64,000 bases of DNA from Actinoplanes sichuanensis (GTDB lineage: Bacteria > Actinomycetota > Actinomycetes > Mycobacteriales > Micromonosporaceae): contig NZ_AP028461.1 in the NCBI RefSeq assembly GCF_033097365.1, positions 6,138,001-6,202,000 on the forward strand, read 5' to 3'. The notes under the pieces are model-generated. The model saw only the letters and a program-made list of their open reading frames with translations, was not told the origin of the DNA and ran no database searches. Below are positions 8,060 to 16,307 of this stretch, one piece after another (position 1 is the first letter of the stretch; the number at the start of each line of letters is the position of its first letter). The translations under genes were made by a program, and so were the position numbers.

Positions 8060-9163
8060 TCAGGCGGCTTCTTCGTCTATGCGTAGGCGGTAGCCGCGCT
8101 TGATCACCGTCTCGATGTGTTTGCCGGAACCCAGGGCCGCGCGCAGGCGGGCCACCGCCACGTCGACCGCGTGGCCGTCGTTGCCTCGGGGTAGGGCTGC
8201 CGCCAACTGGTCCTTCGAGACGACGGCGCCCGGCTTTCGGGCCAGCGCCGACAGGATCGACATCGCCGCCGGAGCCAACGCGTGGGGCACCTCGTCGATC
8301 AGGACGGCGTGTCCGCGTACCTCCAGGGTGGTTCCGGCGACCTGCAACCGGACCGCGCGCCGCGGCAACTCGTCGGTGACCGTCTTGATGAGCGCGCCCA
8401 GGCGGTAACGCTCCGGCATGACGGTGGGAATACCACGCTCGACCAGGGGCGCCGCGGTGACCGGGCCGACGCAGGCGGCGAGCGTGCGGCAGCCGAAAGC
8501 CGTCGCGACGTCCGCTTTCGCCTCTTCGGCGATCTGCAGGAACGCCTTGACCGCGGGCGCGCTGGTGAACGTCACCGCGTCGATCTGACCGGCCGCCACC
8601 TGCTCGGCGAGCCGGCGGACCGGCGCCACGTCGGGTGGCATCGCCCACCGGTAGACCGGCACCTCGACGACCGCCGCACCGGCGGTACGCAGCGCCTTCA
8701 CGAACTCGGTCTGCGGCTCGCCGTGCTCCTGCACGACGATCCGGAGCCCGGCCACACCTTCGCTGAGCAGCCGTTCGAGCACCTCTTCGGAGGCTTCGGT
8801 CTTGGCCGCCCAGTCCTCGATCAGGCCGGCCGCCCGGATCGCGCCGCACGGTTTCGGGCCGCGGGCGATGATCCGCGCGTTACGCAGCGACTCCCGCAGC
8901 GTCTCGGCCAGCCCCCAGCCCTCGGCCGCCTCCAGCCAGCCCCGGAACCCGAAACCGGTGGTCGCGACCACCAGATGTGGTTCCAGCCCGATGCAGGCCG
9001 CGGTCGCCGCGTGCAGTGCCTCGTCGTCGATCAGTGGAATGATGGTGATCGCGGGAGCGCTGATCACCCGTGCTCCGCGTCGTTCGAGCAGAGCAGCCAT
9101 CTCATTCCGGCGTCGTTCCGCGGTCACCGCCACGGTGAAGCCGGCCAGTGCGCCCTCGATCAT
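8060..9163 (-). CDS. nnaR: NnaR-type nitrate/nitrite assimilation regulator (HemD-like domain plus winged helix)
   Basis: A 367-residue protein. Residues 1 to about 255 resemble uroporphyrinogen-III synthase (IEGALAGFTVAVTAERRR, TFTSAPAVKAFL). The last ~100 residues are an OmpR/PhoB-like winged helix (LIDEVPHALAPAAMSILSAL ... VDVAVARLRAALG ... VIKRGYRL). This fusion, next to nirB and sirB, is the architecture of NnaR, the nitrite-assimilation co-activator described in Streptomyces and Mycobacterium. It is therefore more likely a DNA-binding regulator, perhaps sensing a tetrapyrrole or nitrite, than the house-keeping HemD. The start MIEGALAG has GGGGA upstream; an in-frame start 11 codons earlier is possible. 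Confidence 0.8.
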   Translation of the reverse strand: MIEGALAGFTVAVTAERRRNEMAALLERRGARVISAPAITIIPLIDDEALHAATAACIGLEPHLVVATTGFGFRGWLEAAEGWGLAETLRESLRNARIIARGPKPCGAIRAAGLIEDWAAKTEASEEVLERLLSEGVAGLRIVVQEHGEPQTEFVKALRTAGAAVVEVPVYRWAMPPDVAPVRRLAEQVAAGQIDAVTFTSAPAVKAFLQIAEEAKADVATAFGCRTLAACVGPVTAAPLVERGIPTVMPERYRLGALIKTVTDELPRRAVRLQVAGTTLEVRGHAVLIDEVPHALAPAAMSILSALARKPGAVVSKDQLAAALPRGNDGHAVDVAVARLRAALGSGKHIETVIKRGYRLRIDEEAA

Positions 9164-9223
9164 CCGGTCCCCATCCTGTGCCGCCGTCCGGTGCAAGAGT
9201 CCTAAGACCTGGTTTCGGGACCA

Positions 9224-9264
9224 CCAAGTGAATGTTTCGGCCAGAATAACGGCCGGTCACTTGG
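9224..9264. promoter_or_regulatory. Inverted repeat between nnaR and the upstream small gene
   Basis: Perfect 8-bp arms (ccaagtga at 9224-9231 and tcacttgg at 9257-9264) flank a centre containing two ggcc blocks. It lies 61-101 nt upstream of the nnaR start and just past the stop codon of the 72-residue gene. It could be the operator of nnaR or the terminator of the preceding gene; no T-run supports the latter. Confidence 0.35.
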
Positions 9265-9291
9265 CCGCGAGCTGCTGTTGTGAGCTGTTGA

Positions 9292-9510
9292 TCATGACCC
9301 GGTGACGTCGTCCGGGCGCTCGAAGAGTGACCCCTGTACTCCGAGGATCTTTCGCACCTCCATGATCAGATGGAATGCCGCGATCCGGCCGTCCAGGACC
9401 CCGACCCGGTAATCGGCACCGACCTCCGGGTCCTCAGCGATCTGCGGGTCCCGGTATCCGGCGGCCCCGTCCACCCGACCGGCGTTGTAGGCCACCAGAG
9501 CGTCGTCCAT
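9292..9510 (-). CDS. Small protein of unknown function, 72 residues
   Basis: The protein begins MDDALVAYNAGRVDGAAG and is acidic and soluble, with a predicted C-terminal helix (AAFHLIMEVRKILG). No known motif was recognised. The start was chosen because GGAG stands 9 nt upstream; an ATG 16 codons earlier (ending at 9558) has a poor site and would add MKRDAHRP. It runs in the same direction as nnaR with an inverted repeat between them. The 259 bp upstream of it (9511-9769) hold no convincing gene. Confidence 0.5.
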   Translation of the reverse strand: MDDALVAYNAGRVDGAAGYRDPQIAEDPEVGADYRVGVLDGRIAAFHLIMEVRKILGVQGSLFERPDDVTGS

Positions 9511-9769
9511 CTCGTCCTTCTCCCCCGGCACGGCGGGCCGGTGTGCATCGCGTTTCATCTCCGCACCCCGTCTCGGGCGCGGAACTTCGCGACAACCTCG
9601 CACACCGGGAAGCCACCGCCCACCGGCCGAGCGTCCCGATCCGGACACCCGTCCGCCGCGCGCGACCGCCCGGCCGTCGGTAGGGAACCGGCAACCTCGC
9701 GGAAACCGTCCGGCACCCGTGCGACATACGTCACCGCAGCTCACGGCGGTTACTACAGGTGCCGGCGAG

Positions 9770-11203
9770 CTAACCGACGGTCTTGCGGATCTGGGTCGCG
9801 CAGGTGCTGTTCACCGTCTTCCAGGTCGCCCCGAGCGACCGCGCCGCGGCGATTTCGATGGTCACTCCCTGGACCGCCACCGCCTGCACGAAACTCGTCG
9901 CGCGCGATTGCCCGTACCGCTGAATGAGGCATTGGACGCCGAGATAGGCGACGCCGTAGCGGGCCGAGGCGGTCCGGTCGGAGGCCTTCTGCCCGGGTGC
10001 CTGCACGCGGAGGTCGCCGTTCCAGCCTTTCCGGACGAAAGCGGCGGTTTCGGTGCGACGCGGGAACGATCCGAAGGATCGTGGCCCGAAGCCGGCGTAG
10101 TCGGCGAGGCCTTCCTTGAGCCACCAGGCGTCGGCGTTGCTCACCGCCACGCTGCGCCCGACCAGGCTCGCGACGTGCGCGAACTCGTGCCGCAGCAGCA
10201 TGCCCAGATCGGCGCTGCTCAGTGCCGACGCGCGGACGACCACGGCCTCGCTGTCGGCGTTGGCGTAACCGTCGACCCAGCTGCCCTCGTCACCGTACGC
10301 CCAGGCGTCCCACTCCTTCTCCCCCGCCAGGTAGAGGACGTACCGGCCGGGCCGGTCGGTCGCAGCGAAACCGTCCGCGACCTTCGCGGCCGCCTCGGCG
10401 GTGGCCAGCACCCGCGGCATCCGCGCCGCCAGGGCGGCGGGCGCGGCGACGACCACCCGTCGGCCGGCCACGGCGGTCAGCTTCGACTGAGCCCAGGGAT
10501 GGATGGTACGGCCGACGACCCGGTCCCAGATCTCGGTGATCTCGGTACGCGTGCCGTAACCCACGTTCCAGTGGGTGCTGAGGCCGGCCTTCAGTGGCTT
10601 GACACAGTTCGCCACGAAGCAGTATTCGACGTCGACGCCGGCCTCCCAGTATTTCGCCGACGACCGGACCTCGCCGACCGTGACCGTCCACCGGGTGACG
10701 CCCATCGCCCGCAACGTGGTGAACCGGTCATCGAGCCAGGCCACGCTGTCCTTCGCCGACGGCGCGGCCACCCCGACGAACGCCTTCCGATCGCCGGCCA
10801 GCAGCGCGGCGCCCTGCCTGGTCATCACCTCGGCGATCGACGCGCGCACGGTGTCCTTCACGGCGACGGTGGCCGTCGCGGTGCTGGGCGCCGGGACGGA
10901 CACCGAGGCGGCGACCGGGTTCGCGGCGGCCTCCTCGCCCTCGCGGCCGAACCTCACTACGGTCCCGATCAGACCGGCGATCAGCAGCGCGGGGAGAAGG
11001 ATCCTGAGCACTCGGCCCAGGCCCGGCCCACCGGGCTCGTCATTGCGGCCGGTCTCCTCATTACGGCCCGTCCCCTCACTGCGGCCGGGCCCCTCACTGC
11101 GGCCGGGCTCCGCGCGGTGATCGGGCCCATCACTGCGGCCGGGCTCCGCGCGGCGGTCGGGTTCGGGTACGGAGCCGCGGAGCGACGGTGATGGATTCGG
11201 CAC
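9770..11203 (-). CDS. Membrane-anchored metallopeptidase-like protein (HEFAH)
   Basis: About 477 residues. A low-complexity hydrophilic N terminus of ~75 residues (repeats such as EPGRSEGPGRSEG) is followed by one membrane span (VLRILLPALLIAGLIG) and an extracytoplasmic region. That region contains HEFAHVASLVG and, downstream, WWLKEGLADYAG: an HExxH plus E-x-x-A-D arrangement typical of gluzincin peptidases of the MA-like type. An NTF2-like or linker domain probably precedes the peptidase. The start is uncertain; a GTG at 11203 was chosen because it avoids the divergent gene, while the open frame reaches 11299. The substrate is unknown. The N-terminal repeats are encoded by short tandem DNA repeats near 11040-11160. 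Confidence 0.7.
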   Translation of the reverse strand: MPNPSPSLRGSVPEPDRRAEPGRSDGPDHRAEPGRSEGPGRSEGTGRNEETGRNDEPGGPGLGRVLRILLPALLIAGLIGTVVRFGREGEEAAANPVAASVSVPAPSTATATVAVKDTVRASIAEVMTRQGAALLAGDRKAFVGVAAPSAKDSVAWLDDRFTTLRAMGVTRWTVTVGEVRSSAKYWEAGVDVEYCFVANCVKPLKAGLSTHWNVGYGTRTEITEIWDRVVGRTIHPWAQSKLTAVAGRRVVVAAPAALAARMPRVLATAEAAAKVADGFAATDRPGRYVLYLAGEKEWDAWAYGDEGSWVDGYANADSEAVVVRASALSSADLGMLLRHEFAHVASLVGRSVAVSNADAWWLKEGLADYAGFGPRSFGSFPRRTETAAFVRKGWNGDLRVQAPGQKASDRTASARYGVAYLGVQCLIQRYGQSRATSFVQAVAVQGVTIEIAAARSLGATWKTVNSTCATQIRKTVG

Positions 11204-11262
11204 CGGCGCACGATACCGACCGGCGGCGATTTTTGTCGTACCCGGACGGCATGATGCCGGGC

Positions 11263-12306
11263 ATGGATCAGTGGCGTTCGCTCGTGCCGGAGCCGGCACC
11301 CTTCACCGCCGACCCGGAGCGGGCCGAGCCGTTGAATTTCGCACCCGACGACCCGGAGTGCCTGCGGATCGACGCGCTGCAGTGGCATGCGCAGGCGGTG
11401 GCCGGCTGGCATCGCGACGCGGTGTTCGCGCAGGTCCCCGGCGAGCCACTGCCATGGCAGCGCGGTGACCTGGTGTGGGCACTCAGTCGTGGCGACCGCC
11501 CGTGGGGGCCGGCCGCCTTCCACGTGCCCGCGATGATCGCCCAGGAGGCGCCGGTCGCCTGGCTCGCCGAGTGTGCGGCGGCTCTCGCCGCCATCGCGGC
11601 CCAGCTCGGCGACGGGTTGCTCGCCGGGCGCTACCGGGCGGCGCTGGCCCGGCTCGGCACCGACCTCCCGGGCAGCGACCACCGGCTCGGCGGCGACGGC
11701 GCCGACCACCGGTTCAGCACGGCCGTGTATCCGGTTCTCGCCCGGCTCCGCGACGATCCGGCTACGCTCGCCGCGCTGGAGCACACCAGGTCGCTGACCA
11801 AACCGGTCCCGACGAAGGCCTGGCTGCGCCGGGCCGAGGGGTTGCTCGCGGTCTCCCCACGGGTTCCGGCCGCGATGCGAGACGTTCTCGACACCCTTTT
11901 GAGTACGAGGGGGGCGGTCGACGACGATCAGGACGGTCTTCTCCGCGGCGTGTCGTGGCTGGCCGCGGCCGAGCCGGGCGAGGAGGTGTCCGGGTTGCTG
12001 GCCCGGGGTGGCGGTGACCGCGGGCGAGCCGTATGGCCGGGCGTCCTACCCACGGGCCGCCCGGACCGCGGCGGCCGCCGTGGAGATCCTCGCCGACCGG
12101 CCCGGCCTCACCCCGGTCCGGGCGCTGGCGCGGTTGGCTCTCACCGCCCGCAGCAAACCGCTGCGGACCAGGGTCGGCGCCGCTCTGGACCGGTTGGGCA
12201 CGGCCCGCGGCTGGGCGCCCGGCGAGGTCCTGGAGCTGGCCGTCGACGACCACGGTCTGACCTCGGGCGGTCGGCGGCCCGAGCTGTTCGTCGAGATCGA
12301 CGGTGA
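11263..12306 (+). CDS. DUF4132 protein, N-terminal part, frameshifted relative to its C-terminal part
   Basis: The frame starting MDQWRSLVPEPAPF encodes about 248 residues of plausible protein (WLRRAEGLLAVSPRVPAAM, GVSWLAAAEPGEEVSGLLAR) up to about 12007. After that this frame turns Arg/Gly/Pro-rich and is a shadow until its stop at 12306. The continuation of the protein is found one base over from 12008. Removing one G from the GGGG run at 12004-12007 joins the two frames as LLAR-VAVTAGEPYG. Alternative starts lie at 11251, 11254 or 11188; none has a strong ribosome site. Function of DUF4132 is unknown; members resemble the MolR-type molybdate regulator group by annotation only. Confidence 0.6.
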   Translation: MDQWRSLVPEPAPFTADPERAEPLNFAPDDPECLRIDALQWHAQAVAGWHRDAVFAQVPGEPLPWQRGDLVWALSRGDRPWGPAAFHVPAMIAQEAPVAWLAECAAALAAIAAQLGDGLLAGRYRAALARLGTDLPGSDHRLGGDGADHRFSTAVYPVLARLRDDPATLAALEHTRSLTKPVPTKAWLRRAEGLLAVSPRVPAAMRDVLDTLLSTRGAVDDDQDGLLRGVSWLAAAEPGEEVSGLLARGGGDRGRAVWPGVLPTGRPDRGGRRGDPRRPARPHPGPGAGAVGSHRPQQTAADQGRRRSGPVGHGPRLGARRGPGAGRRRPRSDLGRSAARAVRRDRR

Positions 12307-13495
12307 CCGGGCGGTGAACCGGCGACCCCGTGGCACGGGCGCCACCCCGGCGATGAAGGCCCTGGTCAAAGAGGTCAACAAGACGCTGGCGACCGAGCGG
12401 TCCCGAGTCGAGGGCCTGCTCGCCCAGGACCGGGTCTGGGCCTGGGAGACGTGGCGGGAGCGCTACCTCGACCATCCGGTGACCGGGTCGATCGGGCGGC
12501 GGCTGATCTGGCAGGTCTCGGCCGACCGGGCGACCTGGGTGACCGGCCTGCCCGAGCCGGCTCCCGACGGCTGGACGCTCGCCGGGGTGACCGGCCCGGA
12601 GCACCTGGTGCGGTTGTGGCATCCGGTGGAGGCCGACGCCGCCGAGGTCGCCGCCTGGCGGGACCGGGTCGCCGCGTCCGGTCTGCGGCAGCCGTTCAAG
12701 CAGGCGTTCCGGGAGGTCTACCGGCTGACCCCGGCCGAGCAGCAGACCCGGGTGTATTCGAACCGGTTCGCCGGCCACATCCTGCGGTATCGGCAGGCCA
12801 ACGCGCTGATGCGGGTCCGCGGCTGGTCGGCGGCCTATCTGGGGGTCTGGGACGGCGGTTACGACAGCGACGCCACCAAGGAGTTCGCGTCCGGCAGCTG
12901 GCAGGTCACGTTCGGGCACGAGGTCGCCGGCCGTGAGCCGCATCAGATCGACATCGACTTCTGCTCCACCGACCAGGTGCGGTTCGCCCGGCGTGACGGC
13001 CGCCGCTGGGAGCTGTCACCACTCGCCGACGTGCCGGCGCGGGTGTTCAGCGAGGCGATGCGCGACGTCGACCTGTTCATCGGCGTGACGTCGATCGCCG
13101 CCGACGAGACCTGGGCCGACCGGGGTGAGCACCGCTTCCGCGACTACTGGGAGTCGGCGAGCGTCGGCGACCTGTCCGGCGGCGCCGAGGTCCGGCGGGA
13201 CGTCCTGGCCCGCCTGCTGCCCCGGCTGAAGATCGGTGCACAGTGCGAGCTGACCGACCGTTTCCTGCAGGTCCGCGGCTCACGCGCCGTCTACAAGATC
13301 CACCTAGGCTCGGCGAACATCCTGATGGAGCCGAACGACGCCTACCTCTGCATCGTTCCCGCCCGCGGCACACCGCGGGTCGCCCTCCCCTTCGACGACG
13401 ACGACCGCCTGTCCCTGATCCTGTCGAAGGCGTTCCTACTGGCCGCCGACGACACCATCACCGATCCGACCATCCTGCACCAGCTGCCCCGCTGA
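12008..13495 (+). CDS. DUF4132 protein, C-terminal part
   Basis: A 495-residue frame beginning at GTG 12008 (VAVTAGEPYGRASYPRAAR). It contains the DUF4132 core with WETWRERYLDHPVTG, LIWQVSADRATW, FKQAFREVYRLTP and FAGHILRYRQANAL, ending with IHLGSANILMEPNDAYLCI. It is the natural downstream half of the preceding frame. It could be expressed on its own from the GTG, by frameshifting, or as one protein if the extra base is a sequencing error. No catalytic motif is evident. Two further plus-strand unknown genes follow. Confidence 0.7.
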   Translation: MAVTAGEPYGRASYPRAARTAAAAVEILADRPGLTPVRALARLALTARSKPLRTRVGAALDRLGTARGWAPGEVLELAVDDHGLTSGGRRPELFVEIDGDRAVNRRPRGTGATPAMKALVKEVNKTLATERSRVEGLLAQDRVWAWETWRERYLDHPVTGSIGRRLIWQVSADRATWVTGLPEPAPDGWTLAGVTGPEHLVRLWHPVEADAAEVAAWRDRVAASGLRQPFKQAFREVYRLTPAEQQTRVYSNRFAGHILRYRQANALMRVRGWSAAYLGVWDGGYDSDATKEFASGSWQVTFGHEVAGREPHQIDIDFCSTDQVRFARRDGRRWELSPLADVPARVFSEAMRDVDLFIGVTSIAADETWADRGEHRFRDYWESASVGDLSGGAEVRRDVLARLLPRLKIGAQCELTDRFLQVRGSRAVYKIHLGSANILMEPNDAYLCIVPARGTPRVALPFDDDDRLSLILSKAFLLAADDTITDPTILHQLPR

Positions 13496-13568
13496 CGGCC
13501 CCTCGTCGGTCGCCGGACGACCGGCGCCGGCCGGGCCGGTCCCCTCAAGCGGCCCGGCCGGTGCCGGT

Positions 13569-13692
13569 CGATGACCTTCCCTTCGAGCGGCCCGGCCGGA
13601 CCGGCCGATGACCTTCCCTTCGGCCGGCGCTGACCGGACCGGCCGATGACCTTCCCTTCGGCCGGCGCTGGCCGGACCGGCCGATGACCTTC
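13569..13692. repeat. 38-bp tandem repeat, about 3.5 units, ending at an alternative gene start
   Basis: The word gatgaccttccctt recurs at 13570, 13607, 13645 and 13683 (periods 37, 38, 38), separated by cggccggcgctgaccggacc-like sequence. The last copy contributes an ATG (13684) that opens the frame of the next gene 13 codons before its likely start. Confidence 0.85.
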
Positions 13693-13722
13693 CCCTGCTA
13701 CGAGCTCACCCCTGGAGAAACG

Positions 13723-14112
13723 ATGGCTGACGCGCTGCTGCGTGACGAGACGATGGCCGGACGGGAGATCAGCTCCTGGGTGCTACCCGGCCTGCCCGAC
13801 GTGGTGACCGCCCGTGAGCTGCTGCGGGAGCGGGTCCGGGAGGAGGTGGCCCGGTTCCACGCGACCGGCGGCCTCTTCCATGGCCTGGTCCGGCCGGTGG
13901 CGGCAACCGAGACCCCGCAGGGTTTCCGGCTGCCCGGCAGCACCCACATCGACGGCGAGGCGCAGGCAGACGCCGCGTGTGCGGCCTTCGAGCGGAACGG
14001 ATTCGTGATGATCACCGGCAGCCGCCAGATCGAATCCCTCGACGAGCTGATCGACCTGCGCGACGGTGACAGCATCGCCTTCATCCGGCTGGTCCCGCTG
14101 GTCGGCGGCTGA
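13723..14112 (+). CDS. Protein of unknown function, 129 residues
   Basis: It starts MADALLRDETMAGREISSWV with GGAG 8 nt upstream. The upstream in-frame ATG at 13684 lies in repeat DNA and is less likely. The sequence is soluble and mixed alpha/beta, with a helical segment (ARELLRERVREEVARFHA) and an acidic C terminus (IDLRDGDSIAFIRLVPLVGG). No motif was recognised. It lies 227 nt downstream of the DUF4132 gene and upstream of another unknown gene on the same strand, so the three could be functionally linked. That link is inferred only from order. Confidence 0.6.
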   Translation: MADALLRDETMAGREISSWVLPGLPDVVTARELLRERVREEVARFHATGGLFHGLVRPVAATETPQGFRLPGSTHIDGEAQADAACAAFERNGFVMITGSRQIESLDELIDLRDGDSIAFIRLVPLVGG

Positions 14113-14136
14113 CCGGGCCACTCGGACGCCTCACCG

Positions 14137-14263
14137 GCCACCTCGCCCGCCACCCGGACATCTCACCCGCCACCTCGCCCGCCACCCCGACACCTCGCCC
14201 GCCACCTCGCCCGCCACCCCGACACCTCACCGGCCACCCGGACACCTCGCCCGCCACCCGCGC
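14137..14263. repeat. Degenerate short repeats rich in cacctcgcccgccac
   Basis: Units of roughly 20 bp (cacctcgcccgccacc followed by ccgaca or cggaca) are iterated with substitutions between two plus-strand genes. The strand is strongly C-rich. It probably arose by slippage; no coding potential is likely. Confidence 0.65.
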
Positions 14264-14280
14264 TGAACGACGGAGGAACG

Positions 14281-15117
14281 ATGACCCACAGTCCGCGACG
14301 GGTTCCGGCCGGGGACGAACTGGCCCGGCTGATGCGGTGTCACGGGTATCGGGTGTCCCGTACCGGATCGGTGAAGGGCCTTTCCGAAGCGGCGACGGCG
14401 GCCGACCTGGCTGCGGCACGTGCTGACGGCTGGCCGGTCGGCGCGACCGAGCAGTGGACCAGCCGTCGGATCGTGGACCGGGTCGTCGAACTGGTGGCGG
14501 CACTCGACGAGCGTGCGGTTCGGGCGGCCTTCGTCGCCGGGCTCGGCAGTGCGCCGCGGGGACGGCAGACGATCATCTCGTACGGGTGGGGCCGGTTCCT
14601 CGGCGAGGCGCCGGGTGGTGCGGACGGCGTACCTGATTGTGGTCTTGATCCGTTGTCGCACCTCGACGTGACGCACGAGCTGGTGCGACTCGCGCTAGGC
14701 TGGGCGTGGAACGAACGGCCGGCGAAATACCTGCCCGACCTGGAGGCGGCCGTCCAGGAGGGTCTGCCCGCGCCGACCAGCGACGATCGGGAGCGGCTGC
14801 GGGCCCTGCTCGATCTGATCCGGCGCCTGCCCGCCGGGAAGACCCCCGGCGCCCTGGAGAAGGAGATGGCCCGCGCCCGGATCGTGCCCGCCACCGACCG
14901 GTACCAGCGTTACGGCATCCTGATCGGGCTGGCCGAGTTCGGAGTGCTCCGCGGCCCGGCCGTCCCGCCGTCGTGGGACCGTTTCGTCCCGGTGACCGAG
15001 GTGTACGCGGCATCCCGGGCGCAACGCGGCGCGCCCCGCTCCGACATCACGTTGCCCCTCGCCGCATGGCGCGGCGGCATCGACGAGGAGCGGGCGTCCT
15101 CCCTGCTCGCGGTCTGA
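14281..15117 (+). CDS. Protein of unknown function, 278 residues
   Basis: It starts MTHSPRRVPAGDELARL with an excellent GGAGG 4 nt before the ATG. The sequence is soluble. The first ~60 residues look like a small alpha-helical DNA-binding or pairing unit (ELARLMRCHGYRVSRTGSVK). A central section has ISYGWGRFLGEAPGG, LRLALGWAWNERPAKYLP-like aromatic patches and a basic helix (LEKEMARARIVPATDRY). No database family was recognised with certainty. It follows the 129-residue gene in the same direction and ends in a tandem-repeat array whose units contain its last codons. Confidence 0.65.
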   Translation: MTHSPRRVPAGDELARLMRCHGYRVSRTGSVKGLSEAATAADLAAARADGWPVGATEQWTSRRIVDRVVELVAALDERAVRAAFVAGLGSAPRGRQTIISYGWGRFLGEAPGGADGVPDCGLDPLSHLDVTHELVRLALGWAWNERPAKYLPDLEAAVQEGLPAPTSDDRERLRALLDLIRRLPAGKTPGALEKEMARARIVPATDRYQRYGILIGLAEFGVLRGPAVPPSWDRFVPVTEVYAASRAQRGAPRSDITLPLAAWRGGIDEERASSLLAV

Positions 15118-15345
15118 CCGGGAGGAGGCCCAGACTCTCTCCGGGGGCGGCTCAGACAGGCCCGGCGACGACTCGCGGCCCGACCGGAAGGAGACCCGAC
15201 CCCTCTCCGGGAACGGCTCAGACGGGCCTCGGCGACGACTGCGGTCTGACCGGGAGGGGCCCGGACTCTCTCCGGGAACGGCTCAGACGGGCCTCGGCGA
15301 CGACTCGCGGTCCAGACCCGGACTCTCTTCGCGGACGGCTCAGGC
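15104..15345. repeat. About 65-bp tandem array carrying the 3' ends of both flanking convergent genes
   Basis: The marker cggctcag recurs at 15148, 15214, 15279 and 15336. Each unit contains a copy of the end of the plus-strand gene (ctcgcggtctgaccggga-like) and of the end of the minus-strand oxygenase gene (cggctcagacgggcct-like, including its stop codon). The array is thus an amplified intergenic junction of about four units. Confidence 0.85.
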
Positions 15346-16254
15346 GGGCCTGGCGGCGGCTCGCGGGAGCAGGCCGGAGGCGTGCCAGAGGGCGGTTCCG
15401 GGGCCGCCGATCAGGTCGAGGTCGGTGAGGAAGGCGACGATCCGCTCGCCCGCCCAGCGCATCGTCTCCCGGTGGTGCGGGTTGGCGCGGGCGGCGCGGC
15501 GACCCTCCTCCGGATCGAGGCCGACGGCCCGGTAGACGCGCGGGTCGATCAGGCGGGTGCCGGTCAGGTACGCGGCTCGCCCGATCACCAGCCGGTCGAA
15601 GGCGAGTCGTCCGCGACCGGCGGCACGGATCTGCCGGGCCAGTTCCTCACGGGCGTACCTGACGTGCCGGGCCTCCTCGACGACGTGGATGCGGGACACC
15701 ATCCGGACCAGGGGCTGCACGTTCTCGTCGTTCATCGCCTCGCGCTGCAGGGTGTCCAGGATCTCCTCGGCGATCAGGATGGCCGCGTACATCCGCGGCC
15801 CGACACCCGTGTGCGCGATCCACTTGCCGAGCCACTGGTTGACACCGGTCGGCTGGTAGAGCGGCGCGTCCAGCCGGGCGATCATGCGGCCGAACATGAC
15901 CGAGTGGCGGCACTCGTCGGCGATCTCGGTGAGCGCGTACTGGGCGTGCGGCGCGGTCGGGTCCTGTTTGAAGTATTCCCGGATGAGCAGCTGCATGAGG
16001 ATCGTCTCGAACCAGACGCCCAGGCCGGCGATGCTCGCGACCTCGTGTTTGGTGAGCTCGATCCGCTGCTCCTCGGTCATCCGCTCCCAGAGGGCGGTGC
16101 CGTAGAGGCTGGAGCGGTGCGGCGGGACGAAGTACTTGCCGGGGACGAGCGGAGCCTCCCAGTCGATCTCCACCTCGGGGTCGTACGAGTGCTCGGCCGA
16201 AGAGCGGAGCAGCCGGGTGGCGGTGCGGTCCCGGTCGGTAGGAGTGGTGGTCAT
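15340..16254 (-). CDS. Diiron oxygenase, AurF (p-aminobenzoate N-oxygenase) family
   Basis: A 304-residue cytoplasmic protein with the helical-bundle pattern of AurF-type non-heme diiron oxygenases. Ligand-like motifs are ETILMQLLIREYF, ADECRHSVMFGR (ExxH) and VEEARHVRYAREE (E...ARH). Family members N-oxygenate arylamines, but many homologues in lipid-oxidation clusters have unknown substrates. The ATG has GGAGG at good spacing. It is transcribed divergently from a TetR regulator across a short region holding a near-perfect palindrome, so it is probably controlled by that regulator together with the monooxygenase operon. The last ~10 codons are repeated downstream in a tandem array. Confidence 0.85.
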   Translation of the reverse strand: MTTTPTDRDRTATRLLRSSAEHSYDPEVEIDWEAPLVPGKYFVPPHRSSLYGTALWERMTEEQRIELTKHEVASIAGLGVWFETILMQLLIREYFKQDPTAPHAQYALTEIADECRHSVMFGRMIARLDAPLYQPTGVNQWLGKWIAHTGVGPRMYAAILIAEEILDTLQREAMNDENVQPLVRMVSRIHVVEEARHVRYAREELARQIRAAGRGRLAFDRLVIGRAAYLTGTRLIDPRVYRAVGLDPEEGRRAARANPHHRETMRWAGERIVAFLTDLDLIGGPGTALWHASGLLPRAAARPA

Positions 16255-16276
16255 CCGGTCCTCCAGAACACTTGAC

Positions 16277-16291
16277 GTTACCGGCGGTAAC
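16277..16291. promoter_or_regulatory. TetR-type operator between divergent genes
   Basis: The sequence gttaccg-g-cggtaac is a perfect 7-bp inverted repeat around one base. It lies 22 nt from the diiron oxygenase start and 16 nt from the TetR start, where it would block both promoters. A further partial half-site (gttac) follows at 16293. Confidence 0.7.
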
Positions 16292-16307
16292 AGTTACTTC
16301 TTGTACT

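Noticed and set aside
8060..9163. Annotation as the biosynthetic uroporphyrinogen-III synthase HemD
   Set aside because: The C-terminal winged helix and the position beside nirB and sirB fit the NnaR regulator; house-keeping hemD normally sits with other heme genes, absent here.
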